Under the pieces are notes generated by a model. It worked only from the letters and a program-made list of their open reading frames with translations, had not been told where the DNA came from and made no database searches. The position numbers were made by a program, and so were the translations under genes. Below are positions 28,620 to 39,621 of a DNA stretch of 64,000 nucleotides, in pieces. The DNA lies in NCBI GenBank assembly GCA_963719525.1, contig CAVRCG010000004.1:2418001-2482000 (forward strand). The letters are read 5' to 3'. This stretch comes from Bernardetia sp963719525 (lineage in GTDB: Bacteria > Bacteroidota > Bacteroidia > Cytophagales > Bernardetiaceae). Each line of letters opens with the position of its first letter. The stretch's first letter is position 1.

Positions 28620-31600
28620 ATGCTAATTCTAAAAAAAATACTACGACAATTAAATCAAATTCAAGAACGGAAAACGCTAAGAAAAGATATAAGAAAATCA
28701 ATTAGTCTACTCTCCTTTCTTTTGTTTATCGGCATTTCTTTTGTAAGCGAAGCACAAAGACATTTCAACGATGAGAAAAATTTTGTTCAAGATATGCGAC
28801 AAATCATCGAACGCAAATCTCAACCTAATACTATATTTATTGCCGACCGAGTAGCTGCACTTTGGGAAAATGGATTTACAGAAGAACAAAAAAATCTGCT
28901 TTTCAAAGTAGCGAAGAATATGTACAAACGCAATTATCCTACAAATCCTACTTCAGAAGATTTTTATGCCTGTATTGTTTATGGAAAAGAGAATGGAAGA
29001 CTTACCGATCAACTTCTCACTTCATTTTTGCAAGTATCAGATACAACTGTTTTGGAAGCCTCAATTGGTGTATCTACCAATTTTTATAGAATTACACGTC
29101 TTTATCTTACAGAAAATAAATTGTACAAGTATAGAGAAACAAGTGGAGTAATTGTAGAGGGAAACAATAATTTTTCTTTTGGATATGGTAGAGAAGCAGC
29201 CGTGCCGAAAGATGCCGTCAAACTTCCTGCTGATGTAGCTCAAATTATAGATAGCAAAACAGATACAGAAACACAAGAAAATAAAAAAGAAACAGCCGAA
29301 GATTTGGGCTGGGGAGAAACTGAAACAACAAATGATAATGGAGGTTGGGACAATACAGGTTGGGATGCAGTAGAAGAAAATACAGGATTTGTAGAAGCAG
29401 ATACTGATGTTTGGGGAAGTTCCGACGAATGGGGAAGTGGTGGAGATTGGGGTTCAGAGGAAACCACAACAACTGATAAAACAAAAAAAACAGCGACATA
29501 CGACCCTATCGTAAAACCTAATCCAATGAATAGTTTTGTTGCTCCAACAGCAGAAAAAATAGAATTAGCAAGTCCTTACATGCAGCTTGACGACATAACC
29601 TTTACCATCCAAACGCCAAACGATACTGTACAAATAAAAAATACAACAGGACAAGTAGTTTTTGCAAAAGCTGCCTTTACAGGAGAAGGAGGTCGTTTTG
29701 ACTGGGGCGTTCTGCCAGATGTATATGGAGAGTTTAGCAAATTTAGCTTTGAAGTAAAGAAACCAGAAATCAAAGCTGAGGAATTCAAATTGTATTATAG
29801 TAGTTATACCGATTCTGCCGTTGTGGGTCAGTTTGATTATTTTGCTTCTCGTACCAATAACAAAGAAAATCCATTATATCCACGATTTACTTCTTACAAA
29901 AATGATATAGAGGTAAAAGGATTTTTGAAAGATATTATCTATGAAGGAGGGTTTTCTTTGATAGGAAAAAAAATAATTTCTAGGTCTTTAGGAGGTGGAG
30001 CTGCTTCTATTCGTTTAGAGCAAGAAGGAAAAGTACGTTTTAGGTCGACTTCCAGACAAGATTATGTCTTTAGCGAACACGCTGTTACAAACCGTCTTTC
30101 CCAACTCATTATTTATACAACCGATAAAGATTCATTAGCCCATCAGGGCGTAAAACTTCGTTATCACGATGAGGAGGAACAACTTTTAGCTCGTAGAGAC
30201 AAGAAACTTTTTAAGTATGCTCCCTATATGGATTCGTATCACGATGTGAGTATTTCGGCTGATTATGTAAACTGGGATTTGAAATCTGATACCATGAATA
30301 TCTATAGTTTGGCTGGTCGTGGTGCTGTTATGGCTGCTTATGAAGCTGCAAGTAGGAATGAGTCAAAACGAGATTCTATTCTAAAACAGATTGATTTTGT
30401 TACCGTTACTTCGAATGCCTATTTCAATGAATATGAATTGAGAGCTGTGCAGGGAATGTACCCTTTCAATCCTTTAGTAATGGCTTGGGCGTATGTGGCG
30501 CAGAGAAAACCATTTAGTTTGTCGTTTACAAGTGAAGAATTATCTAATCATTTCAAACAGAAAGCTGTACACGTAAAAAGCTCAATGCGTGATATGGCAG
30601 GTTCAGGTTTTGTAGAATACGATGAAGCTGCCGACTGGGTTACGCTTACTCAAAAAGGAGTTTTGTATGCCAGAGCAAATTTGCCAACTAATAATAGATT
30701 GCGTTCTGATTACGACCAGATTAGACTTTCTTCTTTAGGTACAAATAGTGATAATCTTACTTATTATTTTGAAAATAATGAACTCAAAATTAGAGGTGTA
30801 GAAGAAGTATTGTACAGTAATGCAAAAGTGGATTCAGTAAATTATTACGCTGTAAAAGCCAAACCAGTTGATAAACAGGTAATAATTACAGAAAATAGAA
30901 ATATGACAATCAACGGACAAGTGGCTGCCAAAAACTTTATTTTTAATGGAGAAGATTTTAAGTTTGACTACAGAAACTTCAAGTTTGATATGGAAAAAAT
31001 AGATTCAATGCAGTTTTTTGTAGATGGAGATACGATGCCAAATAGTTTTAAAGACGTTTCGGGTACGTTTTCTATTAATCTTCCTTATAATAAAGCTGGA
31101 GTTTATGACGAAGGGAAATTTAAAGATTCTCAACGCTATCCACTTTTTAATACTACTTCGGGTGGAACGGTTCGTTTTGGAGGAAAGGAAGTAATGGGAG
31201 GAGCATATAGCGATTCGAACGGTTCGTTTTGATGTAGATAACTTTACGCTAGATAGTTTGGCAAAAAGAAAACCAGAAGACTTGCGTTTTGGAGGGACAT
31301 TTAATACTCCTATTTTTGATAAATTTAAAGAGCCGATACGAGTAATGCCTGATAAATCATTAGGTTTTACGCATAATGTAAATGACGAGCAACATGCAGA
31401 CGGAATGTCTCTCTATGGTGGAAAAGGTAAATTACTGACAGGCAAAATTGTAGTGAGTAATAGTGGTATTCGTGCTGGTAGTGAACGTTACATTCAAGAT
31501 ATTGAAGAAAATCCAAAGAAAAATGTAAAAACAAAAGATTCTAAAGATGAAGACGTAATTCGAAATGACCCAGCAAAGATGAATTATTTAGCTGCTGAGC

Positions 31601-33846
31601 TTAGTTCGAATGATTTTATTTTCTTTGCCGATTCGGTTACTTCAAAAGGAGAATTTGCAGCTACTTTAGCTTCTTCAACAGGGCGAATAAATGCTGTTAC
31701 AATTGATGATGCGATGTTTCCACAAGTAGAATTAGAAAACTACAAAATGAAATGGCTGCCAAAACAAGACAGTATGATGCTGACCACAACCGACACTCCT
31801 TTCCGAATGTATAAAGGAGAAGGTGGAACATTAAAAGAAGCAAATTACACAGGAACATTAGCCCTTACTCCATTAGGATTAAAAGGATATGGAAAAGTAG
31901 AAACACAAGATGCCATCATAGAATCTGATTTGTTTGCTTTCGAAACTACTCGTGTTTTCGGACGTGAGTCTGACTTTCAAATTAAGTCTTTAGGTGGAAC
32001 TTTGCCTCCTGCTGTGGCTGCCAACAATGTAAAATTTGAATATGATATTTTGGCTTCTCCACGTACTGCCACTATCACTTCGGAAGTTTTGGGAGAGCAA
32101 GTTTTTGATTTTCCTAGTCTGAAATACAAAACTTCGTTAGCGACAGGATATTGGAATGCAGATGCCCAAACGGTAGCTTTTCGTCTGGATGAAACAGGAG
32201 ATATTAGCAAACAGTATTTCGTTTCGACTGCGCCAGAGCAAGATAGCTTGAATTTTAGAGCTGCTTTTGCCAATTATCATATTCCTAGTGGAAATCTTAC
32301 TATCGGTGGAGTTCCTTATATTTTGGTTTTGGATACCGAGATTTATCCACGAGAAGGAAACGTTACTATTCGCAAAAATGCTAAAATGGATAAATTGGAA
32401 GATGCCGAACTTGTAATCAATAATATCAATAAATACCATAAGCTAACAGAAGGTAATGTCGACATTGTTTCTAGAAATGAATACCAAGGTGAAGCCGTTC
32501 TGAATTATGACAACGGAACAGATAAAATTCAGTATTTGCGATTGAATAACTATGGCAAACAGATTATTACAGAAGATGACTTGCCAGATAGCTTGCGTAA
32601 AACAAGTGTTGCTGAAAAGCTTGTCGGTACAGAAGGAACAGTTTCGGTTACGAGCATTGAAGAAAACGATGATGTAATTGATGATACCGATTTTATTTAT
32701 TCGCAAGGTAAGCAGTTTAGAGGAGAAGTAACACTAAAGGCGTGGCTTTCAGAATTAGAATTTAATGGACAAGCAAGGCTAGTAATTGACGGCGTTCCTC
32801 AGACAGGTTGGTTTCCGTTGGTAAGTGCTGCGTATGTAGATGCAAGTTCTAAAAAAGCCAAAAAAATTGCAGCAGCAGGTTCTTCAGAGCTAATTAGAGG
32901 GCAAAAAATAGCAGGACAGCCAGCTTATACAGGAATTTATTTGAGCGAAGACGGTTTGTTTGTTCCAGTTATGCAGGAAGATATTCCAAAATCTGACCCT
33001 ATATTATTAGGAGAAGGACAAGTAAAAGTAAAACCTGAAGAGAAATCTATTCTGATTATTTCGGAAGAACGAGCTAATTCTACTGAAATTGAAGAGGGAA
33101 ATTCATTTAAAGCCAGTAAGACTCTAGGAACTGCCGAATTTGATGGAAAACTAACTCTGTTTAAGGGTAATCAGAGAGCGCAAATGGATGTTTCGGGAGT
33201 TGGAAAAGCAAATTTTCAAAACAAACAATATACAATTGATGCAATGGCGAGCATAAATATAGAGGCAAAGGGAAATGCTTTTTCATTTATGCAAGACGAT
33301 TTGAATGCCTTTGTAGAAGAAAACCGAGAACGCCTGAAACTTGCGCCAACGGTAAACAAATCTAAAAATACTCTTTTGAAAATCGCAGGAATTGCAGGAG
33401 CAAAAGAAGCACAGAGTTTTCAAAAACGATTTGCACCAAATGACTACGGCATATCGAATGTGTTTAATAAAACGATTGTACTTTCAGATGTAATGATGAA
33501 CTGGTCGCCAGATGAAAAAACATTTTATAGTATAGGAAGTATTGGTTTGGCTTCTATCTTAAAAGAAGAAATTGATGTCAAAACAACAGGCTACTTCGAA
33601 ATCCCACAGACAGGAAGTAGAGATGAATTTACACTTTATTTTGAACTTGACCCTGACAAATGGTATTATTTTCAGTTTGATGGACGTAATCTAAAAACAC
33701 TTTCTTCAAGCGAGGAATACAATACTATTATTACTGACCCAAAAGCAAAAGACAAATTTGATTTGGCAGACCAAGCAGATGTAGATGAATTTATGGCTCG
33801 TTTTAGAGGTCTTTATCCAACTACACCTTCTATTCCTTTGAAGTAA
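28620..33846 (+). CDS. Giant secreted protein, 1,741 residues, unknown; apparent frameshift
   Basis: N-terminal signal segment SISLLSFLLFIGISFVSEAQ after a 27-residue basic leader, so exported. Residues about 228-285 form a low-complexity linker with repeated Trp-Gly (GWGETE, GWDNTGWDA, WGSSDEWGSGGDWGS). The rest is long beta-rich sequence without a family I recognise; no lipobox, TonB box or T9SS tail is seen. The frame breaks at 31218: GATTCGAACGG should read GATTCGACGG, restoring DSTVRFDVDNFTLDSL. A hairpin follows the stop, and no gene partners are apparent. Confidence 0.7.
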
Positions 33847-33885
33847 GAAGTAGAGAATTACAAGTAAAGATTTTTGTACAATAAG

Positions 33886-33925
33886 AAAAGCTCGTTTGTT
33901 TGCACACTGCAAATGAATGAGCTTT
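33886..33925. terminator. Hairpin after the giant secreted protein
   Basis: AAAGCTC...GAGCTTT stem around a Gly/Cys-rich loop (TTTGCACACTGCAAA inner stem), 40 bp after the stop at 33846. Confidence 0.55.
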
Positions 33926-34054
33926 AATGAGTATCAAAATTACCCTACTTTTCAAGCCATTTAATATCTGTTCCACTAGGTTGAATACCATAATTGCGTT
34001 CCATAATTAAATTAATTGTGTAACGCTATGTTAGGACAGGATATTTAATAAAGT

Positions 34055-34091
34055 AAAAAAGACGGTACTAATTTTTGGTATCGTCTTTTTT
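34055..34091. terminator. Hairpin terminator upstream of lipoate ligase
   Basis: Stem AAAAAAGACGGTAC / GTATCGTCTTTTTT with a T-run on the + strand. It probably ends transcription from the left before the ligase gene. Confidence 0.6.
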
Positions 34092-34145
34092 ATTTGCTTA
34101 TTTTTACAGATTAAAAATTCTAAAAAGACATAATTCTACAAAACC

Positions 34146-35165
34146 TTGAAACTAATTTTTTCCCCTTCTCATTATCCTTTTTTCAATCTCGCTTTAGAGG
34201 AATATTTATCCAATTTTACTGACAAAGAAAGTGAATATTTACTTTTTTATCGAAATGAACCTTCTTTGGTAATGGGTAAAAATCAAAATGCGTGGGAGGA
34301 AATGAATTTTAATTATCTGCAATCTCAAAATATTTTTCTTTCTCGTCGCATTTCGGGGGGTGGAACGGTGTATCACGATTTGAAAAACCTAAACTTTAGC
34401 TTTATAAAGCCATTAGATACAAAAATGGTTGCGAATTATGATTCACTTTTACTTCCAATTATAGAATTTTTGAAGACATTAAACCTAACTGCTTCTATTG
34501 GTCAGCGTTCGGATATTTGGTTAGAAAGCTCTAATAAAAACGATAAAGAAGCAAAAACAGAAAAACGAAAAATTACAGGAACAGCACAGTACACCAACAA
34601 AGACCGTTTTATTACACACGGAACATTACTTTTTGATACAAATTTAGAAAAGTTAGAAAAAGCTATAACAATTCCTACAAATGTAGAAGTAAACTCAAAA
34701 AGTCTTAAATCAGTCAGAAGTAAAGTAATTAATATTAAAGAAGTTTTAGAAGCAAAGTTAAAAGATAATCAATTAGAATATATTCCAACAATAGAAGAAT
34801 TTGAGGAGAAACTGGCTCAATTTATTTTACTTTATTTTAATAAACCTGTTCATATTCATTCGCTAACACAACAAGAAGCAGACGAAGTAGAGGAATTAGC
34901 GAAAGAGAAATACAAATCTTTTGAATGGGTTTGGGGACGTTCGCCAGCCTGTGAAATTACCAGAAAAATTACTTTTAAGAATAAAGAATATTCTACCAAA
35001 ATAAAATTAAGTAGAGGAGCAATTATAGAAGAAATTAATGTGGAAGATGATTTGTTGAATAAAGAATTACAGAAATTAGTAAAACAGATTTATAAAAGAG
35101 AAGAGTTAGAAAAAATACTTTTACCGATTGGTTTTACAGAAAATGAACTAGATTTATGGTTTTAA
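34146..35165 (+). CDS. lplA: Lipoate-protein ligase A
   Basis: 339 residues. Attaches lipoate to the E2 and H subunits of 2-oxoacid dehydrogenases and the glycine cleavage system through lipoyl-AMP. Motifs: RRISGGGTVYHD, the binding-site Lys in KITGTAQY (near residue 144), FITHGTLLFDTNL, and a C-terminal accessory domain from about residue 230. The start is TTG at 34146; family similarity begins immediately (MKLIFSPSHYPFFNLALEE) and no ATG fits better. Confidence 0.88.
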   Translation: MKLIFSPSHYPFFNLALEEYLSNFTDKESEYLLFYRNEPSLVMGKNQNAWEEMNFNYLQSQNIFLSRRISGGGTVYHDLKNLNFSFIKPLDTKMVANYDSLLLPIIEFLKTLNLTASIGQRSDIWLESSNKNDKEAKTEKRKITGTAQYTNKDRFITHGTLLFDTNLEKLEKAITIPTNVEVNSKSLKSVRSKVINIKEVLEAKLKDNQLEYIPTIEEFEEKLAQFILLYFNKPVHIHSLTQQEADEVEELAKEKYKSFEWVWGRSPACEITRKITFKNKEYSTKIKLSRGAIIEEINVEDDLLNKELQKLVKQIYKREELEKILLPIGFTENELDLWF

Positions 35166-35217
35166 TGTAGTTTCTGTCATTCACTTTTTAGAGAAATGCT
35201 ATTAAGCTAAGGATTTT

Positions 35218-35402
35218 TGTTCCGTAGGAACTTTATATTGGTAGAAAAAAGCAGAAAGAAAAGTCGTTTGTTCCGTTAGGAACTTCATATTGGTAGCATT
35301 TTGAATGTTAATCAAACAAAAATACTAATATAAAACTCCTACGGAGTAAATGAGGTTTAATTTTCCATGTTTTTCTACCAATATTGAACTCCTAACGGAG
35401 TA
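35218..35402. repeat. 2+2 hairpin array, second locus
   Basis: Two forward units (GTTCCGTAGGAAC and GTTCCGTTAGGAAC, each followed by ATATTGGTAG) and two reverse units ending ACTCCTACGGAGT and ACTCCTAACGGAGT. Same plan as 6181-6464. It is preceded by ATGCTATTAAGCTAAGGAT, a module shared with the element at 38629. Confidence 0.7.
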
Positions 35403-35408
35403 GAATTA

Positions 35409-35542
35409 CAACTACAAGCTATTTTTCGATTTGATAAATCAAGCCTCTACATCATTTAAACGTAGCAATTTGATTTATCAAATTGGGTTTTTGATAAGAA
35501 ACACATTTCGAAGAACAGCGAAGCTAATTTTACTACACTACC
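35409..35542 (-). repeat. Dispersed inverted-repeat element, copy 2
   Basis: Reverse-orientation relative of 28042-28191, ending CTACACTACC at 35542. It sits 23 bp upstream of the TonB receptor start, so it must be part of that gene's leader or promoter region. Confidence 0.65.
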
Positions 35543-35565
35543 TATAAAATATAAAAATCAAAACA

Positions 35566-37570
35566 ATGAAAAATTATACTCTATTTTTACTAATTATTTC
35601 TTTTTGCATTTCTTTTTCTTTAAAAGCACAAGAAGACAGCTTAAAAACAGAAAATCTATCCGAAATAATTGTAACTTATCAAGCTGACCAAACTACGCCA
35701 GTTACATTTCAAAATATTTCTGCAAAAGAAATAAAACAAAAATCAATAGGACAAGAACCCTCTTTTTTACTTTCTCAAACTCCGTCTATTACTAATTATT
35801 CCGATGCTGGAAATTCTCAAGGTTACTCTTATTTTAGAATTAGAGGTATTGACCAAACAAGAATAAATATTAGTTTGGACGGCGTTCCATTAAATGAACC
35901 CGAAGATCAGGGAGCATATTTTTCCAATTATCCAGACATTTTTAATTCGGTTAGTAAGGTTCAGATACAACGAGGAGTCGGAACTTCACAAAATGGGGTG
36001 GCGAGTTATGGAGGAAGTGTACAATTATTTTCGCCTAATTTATATGATTCTGTTGCTATTTTCGGAATTGGTTATGGTTCATTTGATAGTTTTAGAGCAT
36101 TTGGAGAATACGGAAGTGGGATAAAAAACAAAAAAGCTATTTATGTAAGAGCTTCAAAAATTTATTCTGATGGCTATAAATATAATTCTTCGAATAGTTC
36201 TCAATCTGCGTTTTTGAGTACAGGATTATTTTTAGATAAGTCGTCTTGGAAAATCAATCTTTTAGCAGGAAACCAGAGAAATGAATTAGCTTGGCTAGGA
36301 GTTTCGGATTCGCTTATCGCAAAAGATAGAAGAACAAACAATAATATAAATGAAAGAGATAATTTTGTCCAGATTTTGGCACAACTTCAAAATAATTATA
36401 ATCCAACTGCTAATTCTTCCATTCAATCTAGTATTTATTATACATTTTTAAAGGGTGGCTATGATTTTAATTTGAATGGATTTTTGGGTTTGCCTACAAC
36501 AGAAGAACTTTTTCGCTACGATTTTCAATCTAATTTAATCGGCTTTTTTAGCAATTATACCTATTCCAATAAAAATCTAAATTGGACAACAGGAGTTCAC
36601 GCCAATATTTACCAGCGAAAACATACAGGAAGTGAGCAAATTTTGGGAGAGTTGTATGTCAATACAGGTTTCAAGAATGAAGCGAGTGTTTTTTTCGAAA
36701 ATAGATTATCAATTTAGTAAGTCTAGCAAGTTCAATTTTTTCGCAGATATTCAGTACCGTTATGCATCTTTTGATTATGAAGGAAGTGTAAGTTTTGACA
36801 AACTGGAATGGAATTTTGTTAATCCAAAAGCAGGAATTAGTTATAATCTAAACTCAAACTCTGTTTTCTATTATAGCATCGGAAGTACAAAAAGAGAACC
36901 TACACGAAATGATATGTTTGCAGGAAATGATGATTTACTTTCAGATAGTTTGGGGAACGCTATTTTACCCATTACAAAGGCTGAATATGTTTTGAATCAC
37001 GAATTAGGATTTAGGAAAAATGGAGAAAAATTAAATTTTAATCTAAATCTATTTTATATGGATTTTGAAAATGAAATTGTATTGAATGGAAATTTTGGAC
37101 CTAATGGATTAGCACTTACCAATAATGTAGAAAAAAGTATCAGAACAGGAATTGAAACAACGATTAATTATAAAATCAATCAACATTTTACACTTGTCAA
37201 TAATTCTTCGTTTAATTACAGTCAAATAAAAGAACAAAACGAAACTTTTACGCCCATTCTCACTCCTCCCATTATTATTAATCAAGAAATCATTTATTCT
37301 TACAAAAATTTTCTACTTGCTCTTTTAGGAAAATATCAAGATGCTTCTTTTATAGATTTTGCAAATACTGAACAAGTAAATAGTTATTTTTTGCTTAATA
37401 CAAGAGTTCAGTATTCAATGAGTGATAAAATACAGTTTCGTTTGTTCGTGAATAATATTACAAATCAAAATTATTTTAATAATGGATATGTAGATTTTGA
37501 TGGAAGTAATAAATATTTTGTTCAAAGTCCGACTAATTTTTATGTGGCTTTGCAGTATAATTTTTTCTAG
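35566..37570 (+). CDS. TonB-dependent outer-membrane receptor, apparent frameshift
   Basis: 667 residues joined. The signal peptide ends SFSLKAQ. The plug has SLKTENLSEIIVTYQ near its start, RIRGIDQTRINISLDGVPLNEPEDQG and QIQRGVGTSQNGVASYGGS; the barrel ends with an aromatic C-terminus (YVALQYNFF). The frame breaks at 36689-36695 in a run of seven T; six T restore NEASVFSKIDYQFS. nadR starts 12 bp after its stop, so nicotinamide riboside or NMN is the likely substrate (inference from context). Confidence 0.82.
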
Positions 37571-37582
37571 AAAGTTGATACT

Positions 37583-38620
37583 ATGATAAAAGCCTTTGTT
37601 TTTGGTAAATTTCTCCCTTTTCACAAAGGACATCAAGCCATGATAGAATTTGCACTTTCAAAATGTGATTTCCTTACTGTTTTGATTTGTGTGAGTGATA
37701 AAGAAATAATTGAAGGAAAAATTAGAAAAAAATGGATTGAAGAAACGTTTATAAATGAAGCTAAATATTCTAAAAAACTAGAAGTAAAGATTTACAATTA
37801 TTCTGAAAGCAAATTATCAAGCAGTTCCGAACCGTCTTTAGAGATTTCCAAACTTTGGTCAGCTATTTTTAAAAAATTATTTCCAGATTACAATCTACTT
37901 ATTACTTCTGAAAAATATGGAGAATTAGTAGCTAAATATATGAATATCATTCATTTGGAGTTTGATTTTGCTAGACAAAAAAATAATATTTCTGCTACAA
38001 AAATTTATGAAAATATATTTAAGTATTGGAGTTTTTTACCCAATTCTGTAAAACCATATTTTGCTTTAAAAGTAGTTGTGTTAGGAACAGAATGAACAGG
38101 AAAAACAGTTTTGACAGAGAAGTTGGCTAATCATTTCAACACTTCTTTTGTAAATGAAACAGCACGAGAAATTATTTTTCATTCTGATAATTTTACGTAT
38201 CAAGATTTAGAAATTGTAGCTCAAAAACACGCTCAAAATATAGAAAAAACAGTTTTTGAAAGTAAAACACCTTTAGTTTTTATTGATACAGATATTCATA
38301 TCACAAAATCGTATGCTTTGTTTGCTTTTGGAAAAGAGTTGAAATTAGATGAAAAAGTTTATCAATCTATTTATGAAGCAAATACAGCAAGTTTGTATCT
38401 TTATCTTTGCAACGATGCAGAATACATACAAGACGGACAGCGATTATCCGAAAAAAAAAGAAATGAATTAGATGGTTTTCATAGAAAAATGCTTGACAAA
38501 GAAAGAGTAAAATATACAGAAATAAATGGAAATTGGAAGCAGCGTTTTGAGAAAGCAGTAACAGAAGTAGAAAAATTAATTAATCAAAAAGGTAGAAATA
38601 TAAAAATGAGAAAACTGTAA
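37583..38620 (+). CDS. nadR: NadR-type NMN adenylyltransferase / nicotinamide riboside kinase, in-frame TGA
   Basis: 345 residues. The N-terminal adenylyltransferase has GKFLPFHKGHQAMIEFAL with the nucleotidyltransferase HxGH-type motif. The C-terminal ribosylnicotinamide kinase has a P-loop reading GTE-stop-TGKT. The TGA at 38093-38095 sits where Ser is expected (GTESTGKT), and the frame continues normally through FVNETAREII and FIDTDIHITKSYA. One substitution (TCA to TGA) would explain it. It lacks the HTH repressor domain of enteric NadR. Predicted salvage: nicotinamide riboside to NMN to NAD, with the TonB receptor upstream. Confidence 0.85.
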
Positions 38621-38628
38621 TTTTATGT

Positions 38629-38869
38629 AGCTCACTCTTTAGAGCAATGCTATTAAGTTAAGAGCTATGTGAATGTCGCTCGTGGGACACGAGCAACGGT
38701 AGTTTTTATTAGTTTACAATTAAAATCAAAACTTATTATTTTATTCTCGTTGTTAAAACAATTTTTAGAATAAAAATTAACCTTACCGTTGCTCGTATCC
38801 CTACGAGCGACATAGAAATCCTTAGCTTAATAGCACTGCTCTTTAGAGTGAGCAGTTGTTTCAACTTTT
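38629..38869. repeat. Long inverted repeat with ~75-bp arms
   Basis: The left arm (CTCACTCTTTAGAG, ATGCTATTAAGTTAAG, GTCGCTCGTGGGACACGAGC, AACGGTA) is mirrored by the right arm (TACCGTT, GCTCGTATCCCTACGAGCGAC, CTTAGCTTAATAGCA, CTCTTTAGAGTGAG). The middle 90 bp is AT-rich. Short relatives of the CTCACTCTTTAGAGTGAG hairpin occur at 4035 and 43365. Confidence 0.7.
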
Positions 38870-39044
38870 CAAAAAGACAAAAAATAAACCTTTTAACAAA
38901 CTAAACGTTCCATTACTATAAAGAAAAAAACAAAATTTGAAATTCAAAGTAAAATAGTATTCCTTCAAATCAACTTTAAACCAGAATTTTTGTATTTTTA
39001 CTCTCAATCAAATTAATTATAATTAAAAAATAAAAAAATATCCT

Positions 39045-39380
39045 ATGAAAGATATGATGAATATGTTTGGAAAAGTGCGTGAAATGCAATCCAAACTGCA
39101 AAAAGTACAAGAAGAATTAGTACATATTACTGCCGAAGGAGAAGCTGGTGGTGGAATGGTAAAAGCTGTAGCCAATGGAAAAAAACAAATCATAAAATTG
39201 GATATCGATGCAGACATTATAAAATCGGACGACAAAGAAATGTTGCAAGATTTGGTAGTCGCAGCCGTAAACAAAGCACTAGAATCAGCAGAAGAAAAAA
39301 GCAAAGAACACATGCAAAAAAGCACAGAAGGAATGATGCCTAATATTCCAGGAATGGATTTGGGTGGACTGGGAATGTAA
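39045..39380 (+). CDS. ybaB: YbaB/EbfC nucleoid-associated protein
   Basis: 111 residues, the usual family size. YbaB is a small dimeric DNA-binding protein with a tweezer shape. Seen: the N-terminal helix FGKVREMQSKLQKVQEELVHI, the strand pair MVKAVANGKKQIIKLDID, the helix DLVVAAVNKALESAEEKSKE and the Met/Gly-rich tail typical of the family. Its usual neighbours dnaX and recR are not adjacent. Confidence 0.9.
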   Translation: MKDMMNMFGKVREMQSKLQKVQEELVHITAEGEAGGGMVKAVANGKKQIIKLDIDADIIKSDDKEMLQDLVVAAVNKALESAEEKSKEHMQKSTEGMMPNIPGMDLGGLGM

Positions 39381-39446
39381 AAATAGAATAACTTTGTAAG
39401 TAGTTTTTCAGTAATCTGAAACAACTCTGACAATAGTTTAAGACAA

Positions 39447-39511
39447 AAGGAGAAGTGAGCAGGGCAGGGATGTCATTCATTGACGGGCTTGTACCTGTGT
39501 TTTCTCTCCTT
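39447..39511 (+). ncRNA. Candidate small structured RNA
   Basis: Unusually GC-rich for this genome, between two convergent genes. A closing stem AAGGAGA (39447-39453) / TCTCCTT (39505-39511), an inner CAGG/CCTG pair and an apical GTCA-TTCAT-TGAC hairpin (39472-39484) nest in register. A strong terminator follows at 39528. I cannot match it to SRP RNA, 6S, tmRNA or a known riboswitch, and the strand is uncertain. Confidence 0.4.
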
Positions 39512-39527
39512 AATTTATTAAAAACAA

Positions 39528-39567
39528 AAAAAATCTATTTCAAAAATTAATTTGAAGTAGATTTTTT
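39528..39567. terminator. Bidirectional terminator
   Basis: Stem AAAAAATCTATTTCAAA / TTTGAAGTAGATTTTTT with runs of A and T on both sides, between ybaB and the converging gene at 39622. Confidence 0.75.
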
Positions 39568-39621
39568 GTTGTAAAATTACCAACAAAATAATAAACGATT
39601 AAGAATTATTTTGATAACTTT

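Noticed and set aside
29240..29467. Minus-strand reading frames opposite the Trp-Gly repeat region
   Set aside because: They mirror the repetitive coding sequence of the giant protein, are rich in Ser/Pro/Gln or Phe/Leu, and have no start or family signal.
12123..38095. UGA recoded as a sense codon or selenocysteine
   Set aside because: The two in-frame TGA replace Arg and Ser respectively, while ordinary genes here (for example at 14295, 44178 and 59028) end with TGA. No consistent reassignment fits.
39447..39511. Signal recognition particle RNA
   Set aside because: The conserved GGAAGGNAGCA apical motif is absent and the length is too short.
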